A stretch of DNA of 64,000 nucleotides from Dipteris shenzhenensis (GCA_047967505.1 CM106539.1); one strand, 5' to 3'; positions 11,260 to 22,210 are shown, counted from the stretch's first letter. A program made the numbers and translations. The notes: generated by a model not told the origin, from the letters alone.

Positions 11260-11434
11260 GACCCACATATAGGGTTCACCTATTCCTTTTGTACTAAGAG
11301 AGAGAGTTCGTTTGGCTTTCACAACTAAGAAGAGGAAAACTGTTTTCAGCCTGCACCTTTTGTGTGTATTCCCCCATTGAGTATGTGAGAAAGCTGCAAG
11401 TGAGACTCCTTACTTCTATCCCACTCTCTTCACA
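11259..11434 (+). repeat. 3' part of an older, related copia LTR, truncated on its left
   Basis: The segment ends CTCTTCACA and is followed by a tRNA-Met primer site at 11435, so it is the right-hand portion of an LTR. Its 5' portion is missing exactly at the gag stop at 11259, which I interpret as an inversion breakpoint. A matching-size 5' LTR fragment of a similar family occurs in minus orientation at about 19361-19537, which may be the separated other half. Confidence 0.7.
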
Positions 11435-11600
11435 TGGTATCAGAGCTCGGTTCATGGTAAGGAGCTCAAGAAAGCAAACCAAGTTCCCGGTGTCTTGGTA
11501 AGAGGATCAGTGTTGCTTTCCTTTTTTGAGTTTGGGAGCAAATCTCTGTAGGTAGCACAGCCGAAAAGTGCAAGAGTGCACTATCTCAGCCTAGCATTAG
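11435..11600 (+). promoter_or_regulatory. Primer-binding site and leader of the older copia element
   Basis: TGGTATCAGAGC at 11435-11446 begins a 160-bp stretch that closely follows the young element's leader at 9677-9840 (shared GGTAAGGAGCTCAAGAAAGC and GGGAGCAAATCTCTG). Similarity ends near 11598, where another sequence has been inserted. Confidence 0.75.
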
Positions 11601-12316
11601 ATGCTCTCTCTAGTATAAACTACTCATTTTTTCAAAGCTTCTTCATCATCTCCATTTTCCTCTTTCTTCCCAAATTTTGTGAGAGCTTGTTCTCTACCTA
11701 GAAGCGACCATTGTTCAAACCCTTTGAGTTGTAGACTCCTCGTGTATGGGCGACCTTCCAGATACAAGCAATTAGAGAGATTTCTTCTATATGCACAATG
11801 CCAATAGGAAGATTGCTCACCGATCTATTGCATAATGCCGCCTCTGTGCTTACCCGTTTGCAAATTCCTCTGAGCCCGAGCTGGATGACACTACAGTCAT
11901 GAAATCTAAGCCCGTTTGGTCAAGAATTGGAGGAGAAAAAGCAAAAAAACCAGTCGACTTTGTCAAGCTTGGCTATGGCAACCTGGCGCAACATTGCGCA
12001 CTTCCTTGGTGGAGGACCTTCTTTGGTATAAGGCCTTTCTTCCTGCATAAAAATCCCCTTGAATAGAGCTATAAGCTATGAGAATTGCACCCTCCAATCT
12101 ACTCTGATCTCTGTTGATAGAATTTTGCATATTTTGGTCAAAGGGTGTTGAGCAATCACCATAAGTGTGGGGCTTCCATTATTTACTGCAAACTTTCATT
12201 GTTTTGCTTGTACTTGAGTAGTAGAACTCAGTCATGGAGCTCATAAGTGTCCTTATACTTTGTATTTAGAATGATGACTATGTGATTCTCTCGTGATAAG
12301 TACTTGAATTGTAAAG

Positions 12317-12787
12317 ATGACTAAGCCCAAGCAAATAGAGAAGTTTGATGGAACTAGTTTCCATACTTGGCAAACAAAAGCTAAGTTTATGGAGATATGG
12401 TATGTTGTGAATGGAAAGAAAAAGAAGTCTACAAAAGAAGAAGCTAATTGGTTGATCAAAGACAAGAATGCTCTTGCTATCATTGCTTTGGGATTAAGTG
12501 GCTCATACATTCACCACATTGATGGCTTTGAAACTTCACATGAAGCTCGGGATCATCTTCACACAGTATTTGGTGCACAAGGAAAATGCTTCAAATATAT
12601 CTTGCTTATTAAGTTCCTTTACCTACAATTGGAAAAGGGAATGTGTTATTCCATGAAGAACAATAAAGAGAATCAAGCATTTCTTGTGAAGAAGGACTAC
12701 TTCAACAAAAAAGCAAATTTGGCTAAAGGAAGAACTCCATCAGCAAATGAAGAATCAAACTTTGAAAATAAAGACTATGCTTTTTAA
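12317..12787 (+). CDS. Copia-type Gag fragment of a third family
   Basis: An ATG-initiated 156-codon frame beginning MTKPKQIEKFDGTSFHTWQT, the N-terminus of copia Gag proteins (F-D-G-T-x-F-x-x-W). It contains the D-K-N-A-L-A-I-I-A-L-G-L segment and a degraded UBN2 region. It ends before any zinc knuckle, so it is truncated or non-autonomous. It sits about 300 bp upstream of an LTR start at 13090 with an intervening purine-rich GAGGGGGCATA, so gag and 3' LTR may belong to one small non-autonomous element. Confidence 0.6.
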   Translation: MTKPKQIEKFDGTSFHTWQTKAKFMEIWYVVNGKKKKSTKEEANWLIKDKNALAIIALGLSGSYIHHIDGFETSHEARDHLHTVFGAQGKCFKYILLIKFLYLQLEKGMCYSMKNNKENQAFLVKKDYFNKKANLAKGRTPSANEESNFENKDYAF

Positions 12788-13089
12788 GCACTTTGTCTTT
12801 TGAATTTTTGTTTATCATCACTTGGTCAAATTTTGAGGTTCTCTGCCTGGAGTAGTACTCCAAAAAGAATATCATATGTTTTGTAAATCACCTCTGGTCA
12901 CCATATGATGTAGACCATGTGATATGTGTTTTGTCTATCCCATTTTTGTGAACCTCACACCCTTGGGAACCCTTGCTAGCATGAGATCCTAGCCATAGAT
13001 TTATCCTTGACCACCATGAGATGGCATGAGAAACTATGAGACTAGATGTATCCTTGACACTGCAAGAGGCGACCCCTTGAGGGGGCATA

Positions 13090-13440
13090 TGTTGGGATAA
13101 GTATGATCAACGGCTTGCTCTATGGTGCATGTGTGCATCTAGGGGAGTCACATGTGTGTTTGTGTGTGTTGTAAAGGCACATCAAGTGCTATGATGTTTC
13201 TAGTGTGTGACCTAAGTGATGATGTAAGCCAAAGGCCCACACATGGGAGGTTCCTTTCATTTAGGCTAGTCCCACCGATGTAGGGACTGATTCCCACTGA
13301 TGTAGGGGCTGATTGCCACTTATGTAGGGAAGGTATAACCTTCTCCCCCTTTCTATAAGAGAGAATCCTCTCTCTCACAATCCATTATAGAGAACAACAT
13401 TTTGGTTTCATTATGCTCTCACTCCTCTTCCAAGATGCAT
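13090..13440 (+). repeat. LTR of a small copia-type element (right boundary approximate)
   Basis: Begins TGTTGGGATAAG directly after a purine-rich GAGGGGGCATA stretch, as a 3' LTR after a polypurine tract would. It contains a TATA-like CTATAAGA at 13353 and three near-copies of a CCNACTGATGTAGGGACTGATT-like unit (13263-13330). The right end must lie before 13456, where an older copia gag resumes. Confidence 0.55.
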
Positions 13441-13455
13441 CTATTCTATCCTACG

Positions 13456-14575
13456 AGATTCTACAAATGCTACTACTGTGGTAAAATGGGTCATATGGCT
13501 AAAGACTACTACAAAAAGCATAATGACATCATGAATGGAAAATTGCAGCAAGGCAATTATGCATCCTCTAGTAGACAGAGTGATGATAGAAATGAACATT
13601 TGTTTATGGTGTAGCACATGACCAATTCTCTAACAAGTGTAAAAGAAAGCAATGATGTGTGGTATATTGACTCAGGTGCGTCAAACCACATGACAGGTCA
13701 TGCAGAATGGATGTAGGATGCAAGGAAAATGGAAAGACTAGGATTTGTGGAGACTGGTGATGATACTACACATCCTATTGTGCAGATTGGTAAAATTCCT
13801 TTGTCTATGTAGGATGGGAAAAAGAAATACCTGTCTGATGTATTTCATGTCGAGAATATCACCAAGAACCTGGTTTTAGTTGGTCAAATTGTTGACCAGG
13901 GCTTGCAAGCCAAATTTAATCCTCATGGATGCTTTGTTGAGGAAGGTCACTTGATAGCAAAAGGGAAGAAGAAGGGCAGGATGTTTATGTTGGATGCAGA
14001 CATGCATGAATTGAGTGTAGCAATGTTTGCACATGGGACCGGTGTAGTTGCAAATATTGATATCTAGCATAAACACATTGGTCATGTTAATGTCCAACGA
14101 CTTAAATTAATGCAGGCCCAAAATATTGTTGCAGGATTGCCTAAGTTCAAGGTTGCAGAAATGCATAAAGGTATGCAAAGCCTATCAATTTGGAAAACAG
14201 GCAAGGAAACCATTTCCTAGACATGTTCAAGAGAGTAAGAGGCCATTGGAATTAATCCACTCTGATGTGTGGACTACTAAAGCTACATCTATTGGAGGCT
14301 GCCATTATTTTGTCACTTTTATTGATGACTACAGCAGCAAATTTTGGGTGTATTTTATGAAAAATAAAAGTGAAGTGTTTGGACATTTCAAATCTTTTAA
14401 AGCTATGGTTGAGAAAGAAACAGGCCTGCAAATAAAATGCCTAAGGTCAGATGGAGGGGGAGAGTACCTCTCAAATGAGTTTGCAAGGTTCCTGTAGGAG
14501 CATGGCATAAAGCAGTATATTCATGCAGTCATACCCCACAACAAAATGGACTTGCAGAAAGGAAAAACATGCATA
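13456..14575 (+). pseudogene. Decayed copia Gag-Pol segment (zinc knuckle to integrase core)
   Basis: In one mostly open frame the order is a CCHC zinc knuckle (CYYCGKMGHMAKDY, last Cys lost), a protease active site (WYIDSGASNHMT), the GAG-pre-integrase region, and an integrase core with SDVW, FIDDYS, LRSDGGGEY and NGLAERKN. It is closely related to the young pol at 14831-18202 but carries several in-frame stops and one frameshift near 14150. It is cut at 14575 by the young element's LTR inside the integrase gene. The next codons of the same integrase can be read on the minus strand at 9378-9362, on the far side of the young element's other LTR. Confidence 0.85.
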
Positions 14576-14873
14576 TGTAAAGAATAAGGGAGAGAGATAG
14601 GAGACTCAAGTTCAGCTTTCTTCACAACACACAAAAGAGAGAGGACACAAGGTTGGAGGGTGAAGCCTTTCTTCACTTTTGCACACAACAACAATACAAT
14701 AGAAGAGGGAAATACCCTATATGTCAAAACCTAGAATACGTGGTTCATATGTGAACCCAAACCAAAAACATACGTGGTAGTCTAACTACACCACGAGTAC
14801 AACTAACATAGACGGTGACATAAATGATAGTCATCCAGGAGATATGTCGGGGATAGAGCTTGATATCTCAACA
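14576..14873 (-). repeat. 3' LTR of the young Ty1-copia element (minus orientation)
   Basis: Reverse complement of the LTR at 9379-9676; I see no difference over 298 bp. The complement of a polypurine tract (CTCCCCCTCAAG) follows at 14874. The five bases outside the LTR are GCATA (14571-14575), the reverse complement of the TATGC that flanks the other LTR, i.e. the matching half of a 5-bp target duplication. Confidence 0.92.
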
Positions 14874-17800
14874 CTCCCCCTCAAGCTCAAATCCATCTCA
14901 CGTACACCAAGCAAGCTCCTAAATCTGCGAAGCTTCTCGGTACCCAATGCCTTCGTAAAGATATCAGCCACCTGCTCCTTAGTGCTGACATAGACAAGAT
15001 CAATCTCACCAGCTAGAACCTTCTCTCTCACAAAGTGATAATGCACCTCAATGTGCTTCGTTCTAGCATGATAAACTTGGTTATTAGCAAGCATGATGCT
15101 GCTAATGTTGTCACAATGAATGACAACTGCTGCATGAACTGACTGTCCCATATCTGCAAGTAGCTTCCGTAACCAAGCTACCTCACATGCAGCCATTGCT
15201 GCACCCCTGTACTCAGCCTCTGTGCTCGACAAGGCAATTGTTGGCTGCTTCTTGCTGCTCCAACTGATGGCACCACTCCCAAGGGAAAACATAAAACCAC
15301 TAGTAGATCTCCTGTCTGAGACACTACCAGCCCAGTCAGCATCTGTGTATCCATGTACCTGTAATGCACACCCAGCTTCATAAAACAGTCCATAATGCAA
15401 TGTGGACTTCACATACCGCAGTATGTGCCTAGCCGCATCCAAATGTGGCTTCCTCGGTGCCTGCATAAACTGACTCACCAGCCCCACAGCATAGCTCAAG
15501 TCTGGTCGGGTTATAGTCATGTAAATCAAGCTACCTACTATGCGCCTGTACATAGTAATATCTTCAAGAAGCTCACCTGACTCTGCATTGAGCTTCACAT
15601 TCTGCTCCAATGGAACAGAGATAGGCTTACAGCCTGTCATCCCATATTTGGACAGCATGTCCAAACCGTATTGCCTTTGCAACAGCCATATCCCACTCGG
15701 GGATCTAATAACCTCAATGCCCAAGAAGTAACGCAGCTCTCCCAAATCCTTCATCTCAAATTTCTGCTTCAACAGCAGCTTCACTTCATTAATGTCTGCA
15801 TCACTATCACCTGTAATAATCAAGTCATCAACATAGATAACTATAAGCACAATCCCTCTGTTTGTCCTTTTCACATAAAGTGAAAAATCTGAATTGGAAA
15901 CCTGAAATCCAATAGTGACAAGATATTGCCCTATCTTGTCTGACCATGCCCTCGGCGCCTGTTTTAAGCCATACAAGGCTTTGCGCAACCTGCATACAAA
16001 ATCGGGGTGTGCTTTATCCTCATAACCTTCTGGCTGCATCATATAAACCTCTTCCTGCAAGTCACCATGCAAGAAGGCATTTTTCACATCCATCTGATGC
16101 AAAGACCATCCCTTTGCAGCAGCCATAGCAATTACTGCTCTCACGGTTGCCATCCTTGCAACTGGGCTGAAAGTTTCCTCATAGTCAATTCCATATGTCT
16201 GTGCAAAACCTTTGGCAACCAATCTTGCCTTGTACCTGCTAACAGACCCATCAGCATTGTGCTTTACTTTGTAAACCCACTTGCAGCCAATAGCCTTCTT
16301 ATCATAAGGCAAAGGCATCAAATCCCAAGTGTGGTTTGCATCCAAGGCAGCCATCTCTTCATCCATAGCTGCCTCCCAATTTTTATGCCCTGCTGCATCC
16401 TCAAAACATGTGGGCTCTGGCTCCTCTAGAACCTTGACCATATAAGCATAGTGATGTGCTGTATACCCATCATATCTCAGCCTGTCAAATGGATACTTAA
16501 TACGAGTGGACCTCCGTACAACTGGATCAGTTGCAGGCGTCTTTAAATCATGCCTGCTTTTCCTTGCACCAGGTGTAACAACAGAAGGAATCCCAAGTTC
16601 CTCATCAAGGCTCATTTCAGAGCCGCTTGACTCTCCATCAACATGAGAGCTACCAGCAGACACATCAAATACTGGAGCATGGTCCACTTTTTCTTTTCCC
16701 TTATGTGATACCTGCACAACACTATCACGACTGCCATGTGACGATTCACTAGATCTCAATCTCCCTGTCCATGCATTAGATCCACTAGTAGAGGACTCTC
16801 TGGGTCCACTCAAGGCTTGAGATTGCTGCTCTGCATTTATTGCAGCATTCCCATTTCCTGCATCTGTATCTCCTACCATAACAGTTGGTGCATACCAGCT
16901 GCTCATTTCATAAAAAACAACATCTCTGCTCACTTGCATTTTGCGGGTGGAAGGGTTATAACAGCGATACCCTTTCTGGTGCTGAGCATATCCAATAAAG
17001 ATGCATTTTTCTGCCTTTGGATCCAGCTTTGTTCTCTTCTCATCAGGAACATGAACATAAGCTATGCAACCAAATACCTTCAAGTGAGAAATATCTGGTT
17101 TTTGGCCTGTATACATTTCTTCAGGCGTCATGCCATGGACAGCTGCAGTGGGGGTTCTGTTCATAATATAAACAGCAGTTGCTACTGCTTCAGCCCAAAA
17201 ATAATCAGGCATGTTTTTCTCATTTAGGATCGCCCGTCCTACTTCTGCAATATGCCTGTTCTTCCTTTCTGCAACCCCATTCTGCTGAGGGGTAGACCTG
17301 CATGAGTACTTCCTTTGAATTCCCTGTTCTTTCAGATATTCACAAAATTCTTCTGAAAAGTACTCTCCCCCTCCATTAGATCTTAGCACTTTAATATGCA
17401 CACCTTTCTCTTTTTCAACCATGGCCTTAAAAGCCTTGAAATGGCTGAACACTTCACTTTTGTGCTTCATAAAATAAATCCACACCTTCCTAGTGTAGTC
17501 ATCAATAAACGTCACATAATAATGGCATCCACCAATAGAAGTAGCTTTGATTGTCCAAACATCTGAATGGATCACTTCGAAAGGTCTTCTGCTCACCTTA
17601 GCATTTTTGGGAAATGCATGTCTGGCCTGCTTACCCATTTGGCATGCTTCACATACCTTTTGCATTCCCTCAACTCTGAATTTAGGCAAACCTGCAACAA
17701 TGTTTTTCGTTTGCATAGATTTCAGCCTTTGTATATTCACGTGCCCAATGCGCTTGTGCCATATCTCAATATCTGCAATGACACCTCTCCCATGCGCAAA

Positions 17801-18202
17801 CATAGCAGCTTTCACCTCAGGCATATCAACATCCAAGGTGAACATTCTTCCATTTTTGTTGCCTTTCGCAACCAAGCGGCATTTATTTTTCAAGTCCTCA
17901 ACAAAGCATCCATCAGGATTAAATCTAACCTGCAGACCTTGCTCAACCATCTGGCCAACTGAAACCAGGTTCTTAGTGATTTTTGGAACATGAAGTACAT
18001 CTGCCAAGTACTTTGTTTTGCCATCCTGCATAGCCAATGGCACTTTACCAACCTGCGTAATTGGGTGCGCAGTATCATCACCTGTTTCAACATAACCTGG
18101 CTTATCCAAATTTTTGACATCATGAAACCACTCACCATGACTGGTCATGTGGTTAGAGGCACCTGAATCAACATACCAGTCACCACCTTGGGCATCCACC
18201 AA
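14831..18202 (-). CDS. pol: Ty1-copia Pol polyprotein (protease, integrase, RT, RNase H) of the young element
   Basis: An uninterrupted frame of about 1120 codons. There is no ATG; it is open from 18202 because the gag part is missing. Aspartic protease DSGAS is at residues 12-16. The integrase HHCC finger is H149, H154, C184, C187. In the core D214 (SDVW) and E312 (NGVAERKN) are present, but the middle acidic residue is Asn276 (RSNGGGE instead of RSDNGGE), with the normal 35-residue spacing to E312. Reverse transcriptase has QMDVKNAFL and IYVDDLI, and RNase H has YTDADWAG and SSTEAEY. The frame ends inside the LTR. Apart from Asn276 it looks functional, in keeping with identical LTRs, but it is disconnected from its promoter and gag. 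Confidence 0.93.
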   Translation of the reverse strand: MVDAQGGDWYVDSGASNHMTSHGEWFHDVKNLDKPGYVETGDDTAHPITQVGKVPLAMQDGKTKYLADVLHVPKITKNLVSVGQMVEQGLQVRFNPDGCFVEDLKNKCRLVAKGNKNGRMFTLDVDMPEVKAAMFAHGRGVIADIEIWHKRIGHVNIQRLKSMQTKNIVAGLPKFRVEGMQKVCEACQMGKQARHAFPKNAKVSRRPFEVIHSDVWTIKATSIGGCHYYVTFIDDYTRKVWIYFMKHKSEVFSHFKAFKAMVEKEKGVHIKVLRSNGGGEYFSEEFCEYLKEQGIQRKYSCRSTPQQNGVAERKNRHIAEVGRAILNEKNMPDYFWAEAVATAVYIMNRTPTAAVHGMTPEEMYTGQKPDISHLKVFGCIAYVHVPDEKRTKLDPKAEKCIFIGYAQHQKGYRCYNPSTRKMQVSRDVVFYEMSSWYAPTVMVGDTDAGNGNAAINAEQQSQALSGPRESSTSGSNAWTGRLRSSESSHGSRDSVVQVSHKGKEKVDHAPVFDVSAGSSHVDGESSGSEMSLDEELGIPSVVTPGARKSRHDLKTPATDPVVRRSTRIKYPFDRLRYDGYTAHHYAYMVKVLEEPEPTCFEDAAGHKNWEAAMDEEMAALDANHTWDLMPLPYDKKAIGCKWVYKVKHNADGSVSRYKARLVAKGFAQTYGIDYEETFSPVARMATVRAVIAMAAAKGWSLHQMDVKNAFLHGDLQEEVYMMQPEGYEDKAHPDFVCRLRKALYGLKQAPRAWSDKIGQYLVTIGFQVSNSDFSLYVKRTNRGIVLIVIYVDDLIITGDSDADINEVKLLLKQKFEMKDLGELRYFLGIEVIRSPSGIWLLQRQYGLDMLSKYGMTGCKPISVPLEQNVKLNAESGELLEDITMYRRIVGSLIYMTITRPDLSYAVGLVSQFMQAPRKPHLDAARHILRYVKSTLHYGLFYEAGCALQVHGYTDADWAGSVSDRRSTSGFMFSLGSGAISWSSKKQPTIALSSTEAEYRGAAMAACEVAWLRKLLADMGQSVHAAVVIHCDNISSIMLANNQVYHARTKHIEVHYHFVREKVLAGEIDLVYVSTKEQVADIFTKALGTEKLRRFRSLLGVREMDLSLRGSVEISSSIPDISPG

Positions 18203-18414
18203 ACATGTGTAACTATAGTTTGACTTCTTGTATATACTTATAAATTAGTGAACATTTTTTTGACTCCATCTTTATTACTTCCAAAACCACCTCCAGCTTA
18301 TCAAAATCACTTGACCCTCCATTATGACCCCTCCACATAGGATGAGATTAAGTTTCATAATCCTCCCGTAATCCATTCCTTATGAGGCCCTTTTGAGACC
18401 CCATTTCTCCCCTA
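18203..18414. other. Unannotated junction DNA right of the split copia element
   Basis: No coding or LTR signature. The left edge is the presumed second breakpoint of the inversion; AAACAT here and ATGTTT at 11252-11257 are complementary. Confidence 0.4.
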
Positions 18415-19355
18415 ATGGATGATGCTTTGATTAGACATCCTCTTGTGAATGCACTAACCATTGTTCATTCTGATTTAATGGAAAACATTAAGATTGAAAT
18501 TGAACAGGATTGTTTTTATGTTTCTATCCTTGACAAGCTTGCCAAGAATCCTTCTAAGGGAGTCGAGGGAAGATTTCACTTAATAAATGGGAATTTGTAT
18601 TGTAATGACAGACTTTGTGTGCCTAAACAATCCTATTTTAAGGCTAAATTTTTGCATGAATGTCATGATGCATCATTCTATGGACATGTAGGATATAACA
18701 AAACATATAGCAAGGTTAGAAAGCCTTTCTTTTGGCCTAATTTGAAAAATGATGTCCGTTGCTATGTTAGGAAATGTTTACACTATCAACGAGTCAAAAG
18801 TGAACAACATAGAATGCCAGATCTAATGGAATCCCTAGATATTCCTCTTCGAAAGTGGGAATCTATTTCAATGAACCTCATCACTAAATTGCCTATTACT
18901 AGATGGGGGTACGATACTATTATTGTTGTTGTTGATTGTTTCACCAAAATAGCCCATTTCTTTCCAATGAAAAAGGCTAATGGTTTTCTTGATGTAGCCA
19001 AATTATTTGTAAGAGAAATCTTTCGCTTGCACGGTATGCCTAAGAGTATTGTCTCTGATAGGGATTCAAAGTTCACATCTAATTTTTGGTGCACTAAATG
19101 TAAAGCAATAGGAATTGAACTTAAAATGAGCACAAAATTTCATCTGCAAAAAGATGGGAAAACTGAAATAGTAAATCGTTTTTTGGAAGACATTCTTAGA
19201 ATGTATGTTAATGAGAAGCAAAGTAATTGGATTGAATTCTTATCTTTGGCTGAGTTTGCTGGTTGAGTTTTCTTATAATAGTTCATGGCATAGCTCAATT
19301 CAAATGACTCCCTTTGAAGCTATATATGGACAAAATTGTCATTCACTAGTTAATT
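18415..19355 (+). pseudogene. Ty3-gypsy integrase fragment with inactivating changes
   Basis: An open frame of 283 codons (to 19266) carries the end of RNase H, the integrase zinc finger and the integrase core of a plant Ty3-gypsy element. The finger reads H-x-C-H...GHVGYNKT...KCLHYQR, so the last Cys is Tyr. The core reads WESISMNLITKLP, where the family has Asp in place of this Asn, then IVSDRDSKF (second Asp) and DGKTEIVNR (Glu). After 19263 the homologous reading ([20 protein letters not shown]) continues in a different frame. Protease, RT and LTRs are absent. Confidence 0.85.
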
Positions 19356-19360
19356 TCTCT

Positions 19361-19537
19361 ACTCAGCTAACCTAGGTGGCATACTAACTGAGCCACTAAC
19401 TAGAGTACATAAAGATAGCTGTCATCTAGCTATTATTCATGGGTGGTGTACCAACTGCATCTGTAGCTAACAAGTCAGTGACATAAATGCACAACGGTCA
19501 CCCTGGCATATCATGAGTGGAGCTCGATATCTCAACA
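19361..19537 (-). repeat. 5' part of a copia LTR, minus orientation
   Basis: Reading leftward from 19537 the sequence starts TGTTGAGATATCGAGCTC and resembles the first 170 bp of the young LTR (both contain an ATTTATGTCAC block). Its outer edge abuts a copia protease fragment, so this is the outside end of an inserted LTR element. The rest of the LTR is missing to the left. Confidence 0.6.
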
Positions 19538-19660
19538 AAATCATCAGGAATGGTTTACCGAGATGAAAACATAAGAAGGACCAAAGAATGTTATCTACAT
19601 AGTAACACACCAAATCTAGTTCAAGGGAAAGGCATTGTCCCTATGAACAATTTCAGTGGT
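19538..19660 (+). pseudogene. Copia protease-region fragment
   Basis: The sequence reads KNHH-type protease downstream DNA similar to 43301-43430 in the second copia element (shared block ATGAACAATTTCA-TGGT and the spacing TGTCATCTACA...ACACCGAATCTGGTT). It is only about 120 bp long and is cut on the left by an LTR and on the right by the start of DUF7869 copy B. Confidence 0.65.
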
Positions 19661-20284
19661 AACACCATATTAGATAAAGTGGGACAAAAGTTGCAATTTG
19701 GGAATTTTGAAATTGGGTGGATTTCATTAAATTTGGGAAAGGTTTCATTAAATTTGGGAAAATTTTCATTGATTGTGGGATTTTTTCCAATATTGAATAT
19801 GATGATATTTGGAAATTTCAATGATTATGAAAATCTTCATTGGTTGTGAAAAGTTTCATTGGGTATAATAACCAAAACAAAGCATTTGTGGTAGAGTTTG
19901 AAAATCATGTATTTGGTGGTGTTAATAAACACTGTTTGCAGACAACATGTATATTTTATTTGAGGTGTTAATAAACACCAGTTGGTGGTGTTAACAAACA
20001 CCGTGCAAAGTGAACCACTAGAAACAAAGTTGTTGGTGGTGAAAGACAACTTCTAAAAATTGTCATATTAATAATATGCAAATATCCCTTGATAAGATAA
20101 CAACAATTGAGAAACATCACATGAGAACACATATTACAACGGAAGTTTGGGAGATCAAGAGGGAGAAAATCATCACCATTTTCTATGCTCTGATACCAAG
20201 CAAACTCTCCTATGATTTGATACATACACTCTATGGAATCTTAATCTTCTTGGGTCTATTTATGGCTTTTAATGTCCACGACTA

Positions 20285-22210
20285 GACCAATGCATCAAAA
20301 CACTCCCATACCTGTGGATCCAACCTATTCTATGCCCAATACTTGTTCTAGTAGTCAACATAGGCATCTGCATCACTGAGCCCATTTCTCTTAATTGATG
20401 GTGTCCAATACTGAATTAATAATTTCTTAAATTTAGGACATCTTGGCACTTGATACAGCAACCCCAAGTCATATGGGGTATATAGGGTCTGATGGCCTCA
20501 CCAAGACGAAGTTGCCTTGCTTAACATCCACCATTGGTCTAAACTCTTCCCTTGGTTTACCTTGTAGCGGCCTGCAATAGTGATCATTCCATTCCTCATA
20601 GCCTTGGAGCTCATTAATGCAAGCATCTATATCATCCTCCTCATGAGGCGATTGTGTTCTTGGCCAAAAGTCTCTGTACACTCCTATCTCTGAGATGTTT
20701 TCCTGTTCGAGCTCAACAATCATGGTTTTCCAATAGTCTATCACTGGCCTAATGTAGGACTCATACGATGCATTATTTCCACTTGCAAATCTCTCCCAAA
20801 ACTTACTGTAATCCTTTATGCTTGATATTAATTGCAAGTGATCTCTCACAAATGCAGCCATTGGCAGTATATCTGGACAACTTGTTGGCAACAAAGCTCA
20901 ATTCCCCCTTCAGTGGTGGGCATCCGATTCGGTGATTTTGGATGCACCTTGTACTGCATCATAGGTCTGTCACCTTGCATGTAAAATCGAAATTGTAATG
21001 GCTTTGCATGACCAACTAGCATTTCTTTCCCATCGCATAGGTAGCAATCCACATAATCCTTCAAGTTAGGAACCCATGTAAGAAGAAATGGTGCTGGTGA
21101 AGATGATGTCTATTTTTTGAACGTATCTATCAAATGAGGGAAAGTGAATGTTTGTCCCCACTTGGAAGCTCTCATAGAGCCTACTGAACATTGCATCAAT
21201 GTCCTCATGGGTGTGCCTTGCCATCAAGAAGACCAATTGAATTGTCTTGAAAATGCCCCTTGCTACAAGAAGAGAAAGGTATGCAAACAATTTTTGTTCT
21301 CAGACCCACAATTATCTAGTTGGAGTAGCAAGTTCTCTGGCAACTTTTGGTATGGTGGCTCAACAACAACACTTCCCTTTGAAGAGGGTGGGTTTTCTCT
21401 TGTATTTGATAGCAACAAATTCGTACATGTGTCTATAGCCCTTGCAATGGAAGTTGTCATGGCATCCGTGATAGACTTCGGGTCTCTTTGTTTAGGCACC
21501 CTATTAATGAAAGTGTACCTTCTTTTCTTTGAAGATGGATCACCCCTTTTCAACATTTGATCATTGACCACCTCATCCATGCTAGCAACGTGGTCCATGG
21601 GCACATACTGTTGCAATGGGCTTCCATCAAGTAAGGTAATTTGCTTGATGGGACACTTAACTAGGTTGAGAGAGCTAGCATCTTGCATAGAAGACCCACT
21701 TCCTGTAATTTGTTCTTTCTTTTCAATACCCACACCAATGCAATCGTTACCCAATAGGTCAAAGTTTATAGAGTCACCTAGGAAAACATACAAGATCACA
21801 CCTTCCCCCATGGTCTTTTTTTTGCTCTCATCCCACAAGACAATCTTTTTCTTTTCAAGATTCACAACTAAAATTTTCATTTTCAATGAAGAAACTTCCA
21901 TTGCCTCAACATAAGTTGGCTCAGGCTCACTTGGTCCGCCTTCTTGAGTCATAGGATCATCTAAAGAATCACCAACATGTTTTAGAGAGCCCTTAGACCA
22001 CTTGACAACACTCCAAAGTGCCTCACCAATAAGCACTGCATCCATAGTGTGAAATGGCAAGAGCATGTTACTATTGATAGACTTCTCCATTATCACCGAT
22101 ACATTTTCTGCCCCAATCTTCACACCTCTACAGTAGGCCTCGATCCTCCAGATCTATTGCACACACTACACCAATTCCAACCACTTCATTCCCCACCATC
22201 ATCATGACCT
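20285..22210 (-). pseudogene. DUF7869 transposase-like pseudogene (copy B), internally deleted
   Basis: Minus-strand pieces align in order with the intact protein of copy A. The N-terminal region (22123-21400) has TMDAVLIGEALWSVV and VLWDESKKKTMGEGVILYV. It then jumps directly to PYQKLPENLLLQLDNCGSEN, skipping about 380 residues including the Cys-rich segments and the first candidate catalytic Asp. A frameshift near 21280 leads to HTHEDIDAMFSR, followed by further shifted pieces and the C-terminal region (FRPMVDVKQGNFVLVRP) to about 20290. The preceding Gly of the GHTHED motif is Arg here. A dead, shortened relative. Confidence 0.85.

Noticed and set aside
19661-19674. Treating AACACCATATTAGA at copy B as certain proof of a terminal repeat
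   Set aside because: The flanking copia sequence can be aligned to part of the same bases, so it is kept only as a likely boundary with reduced confidence.
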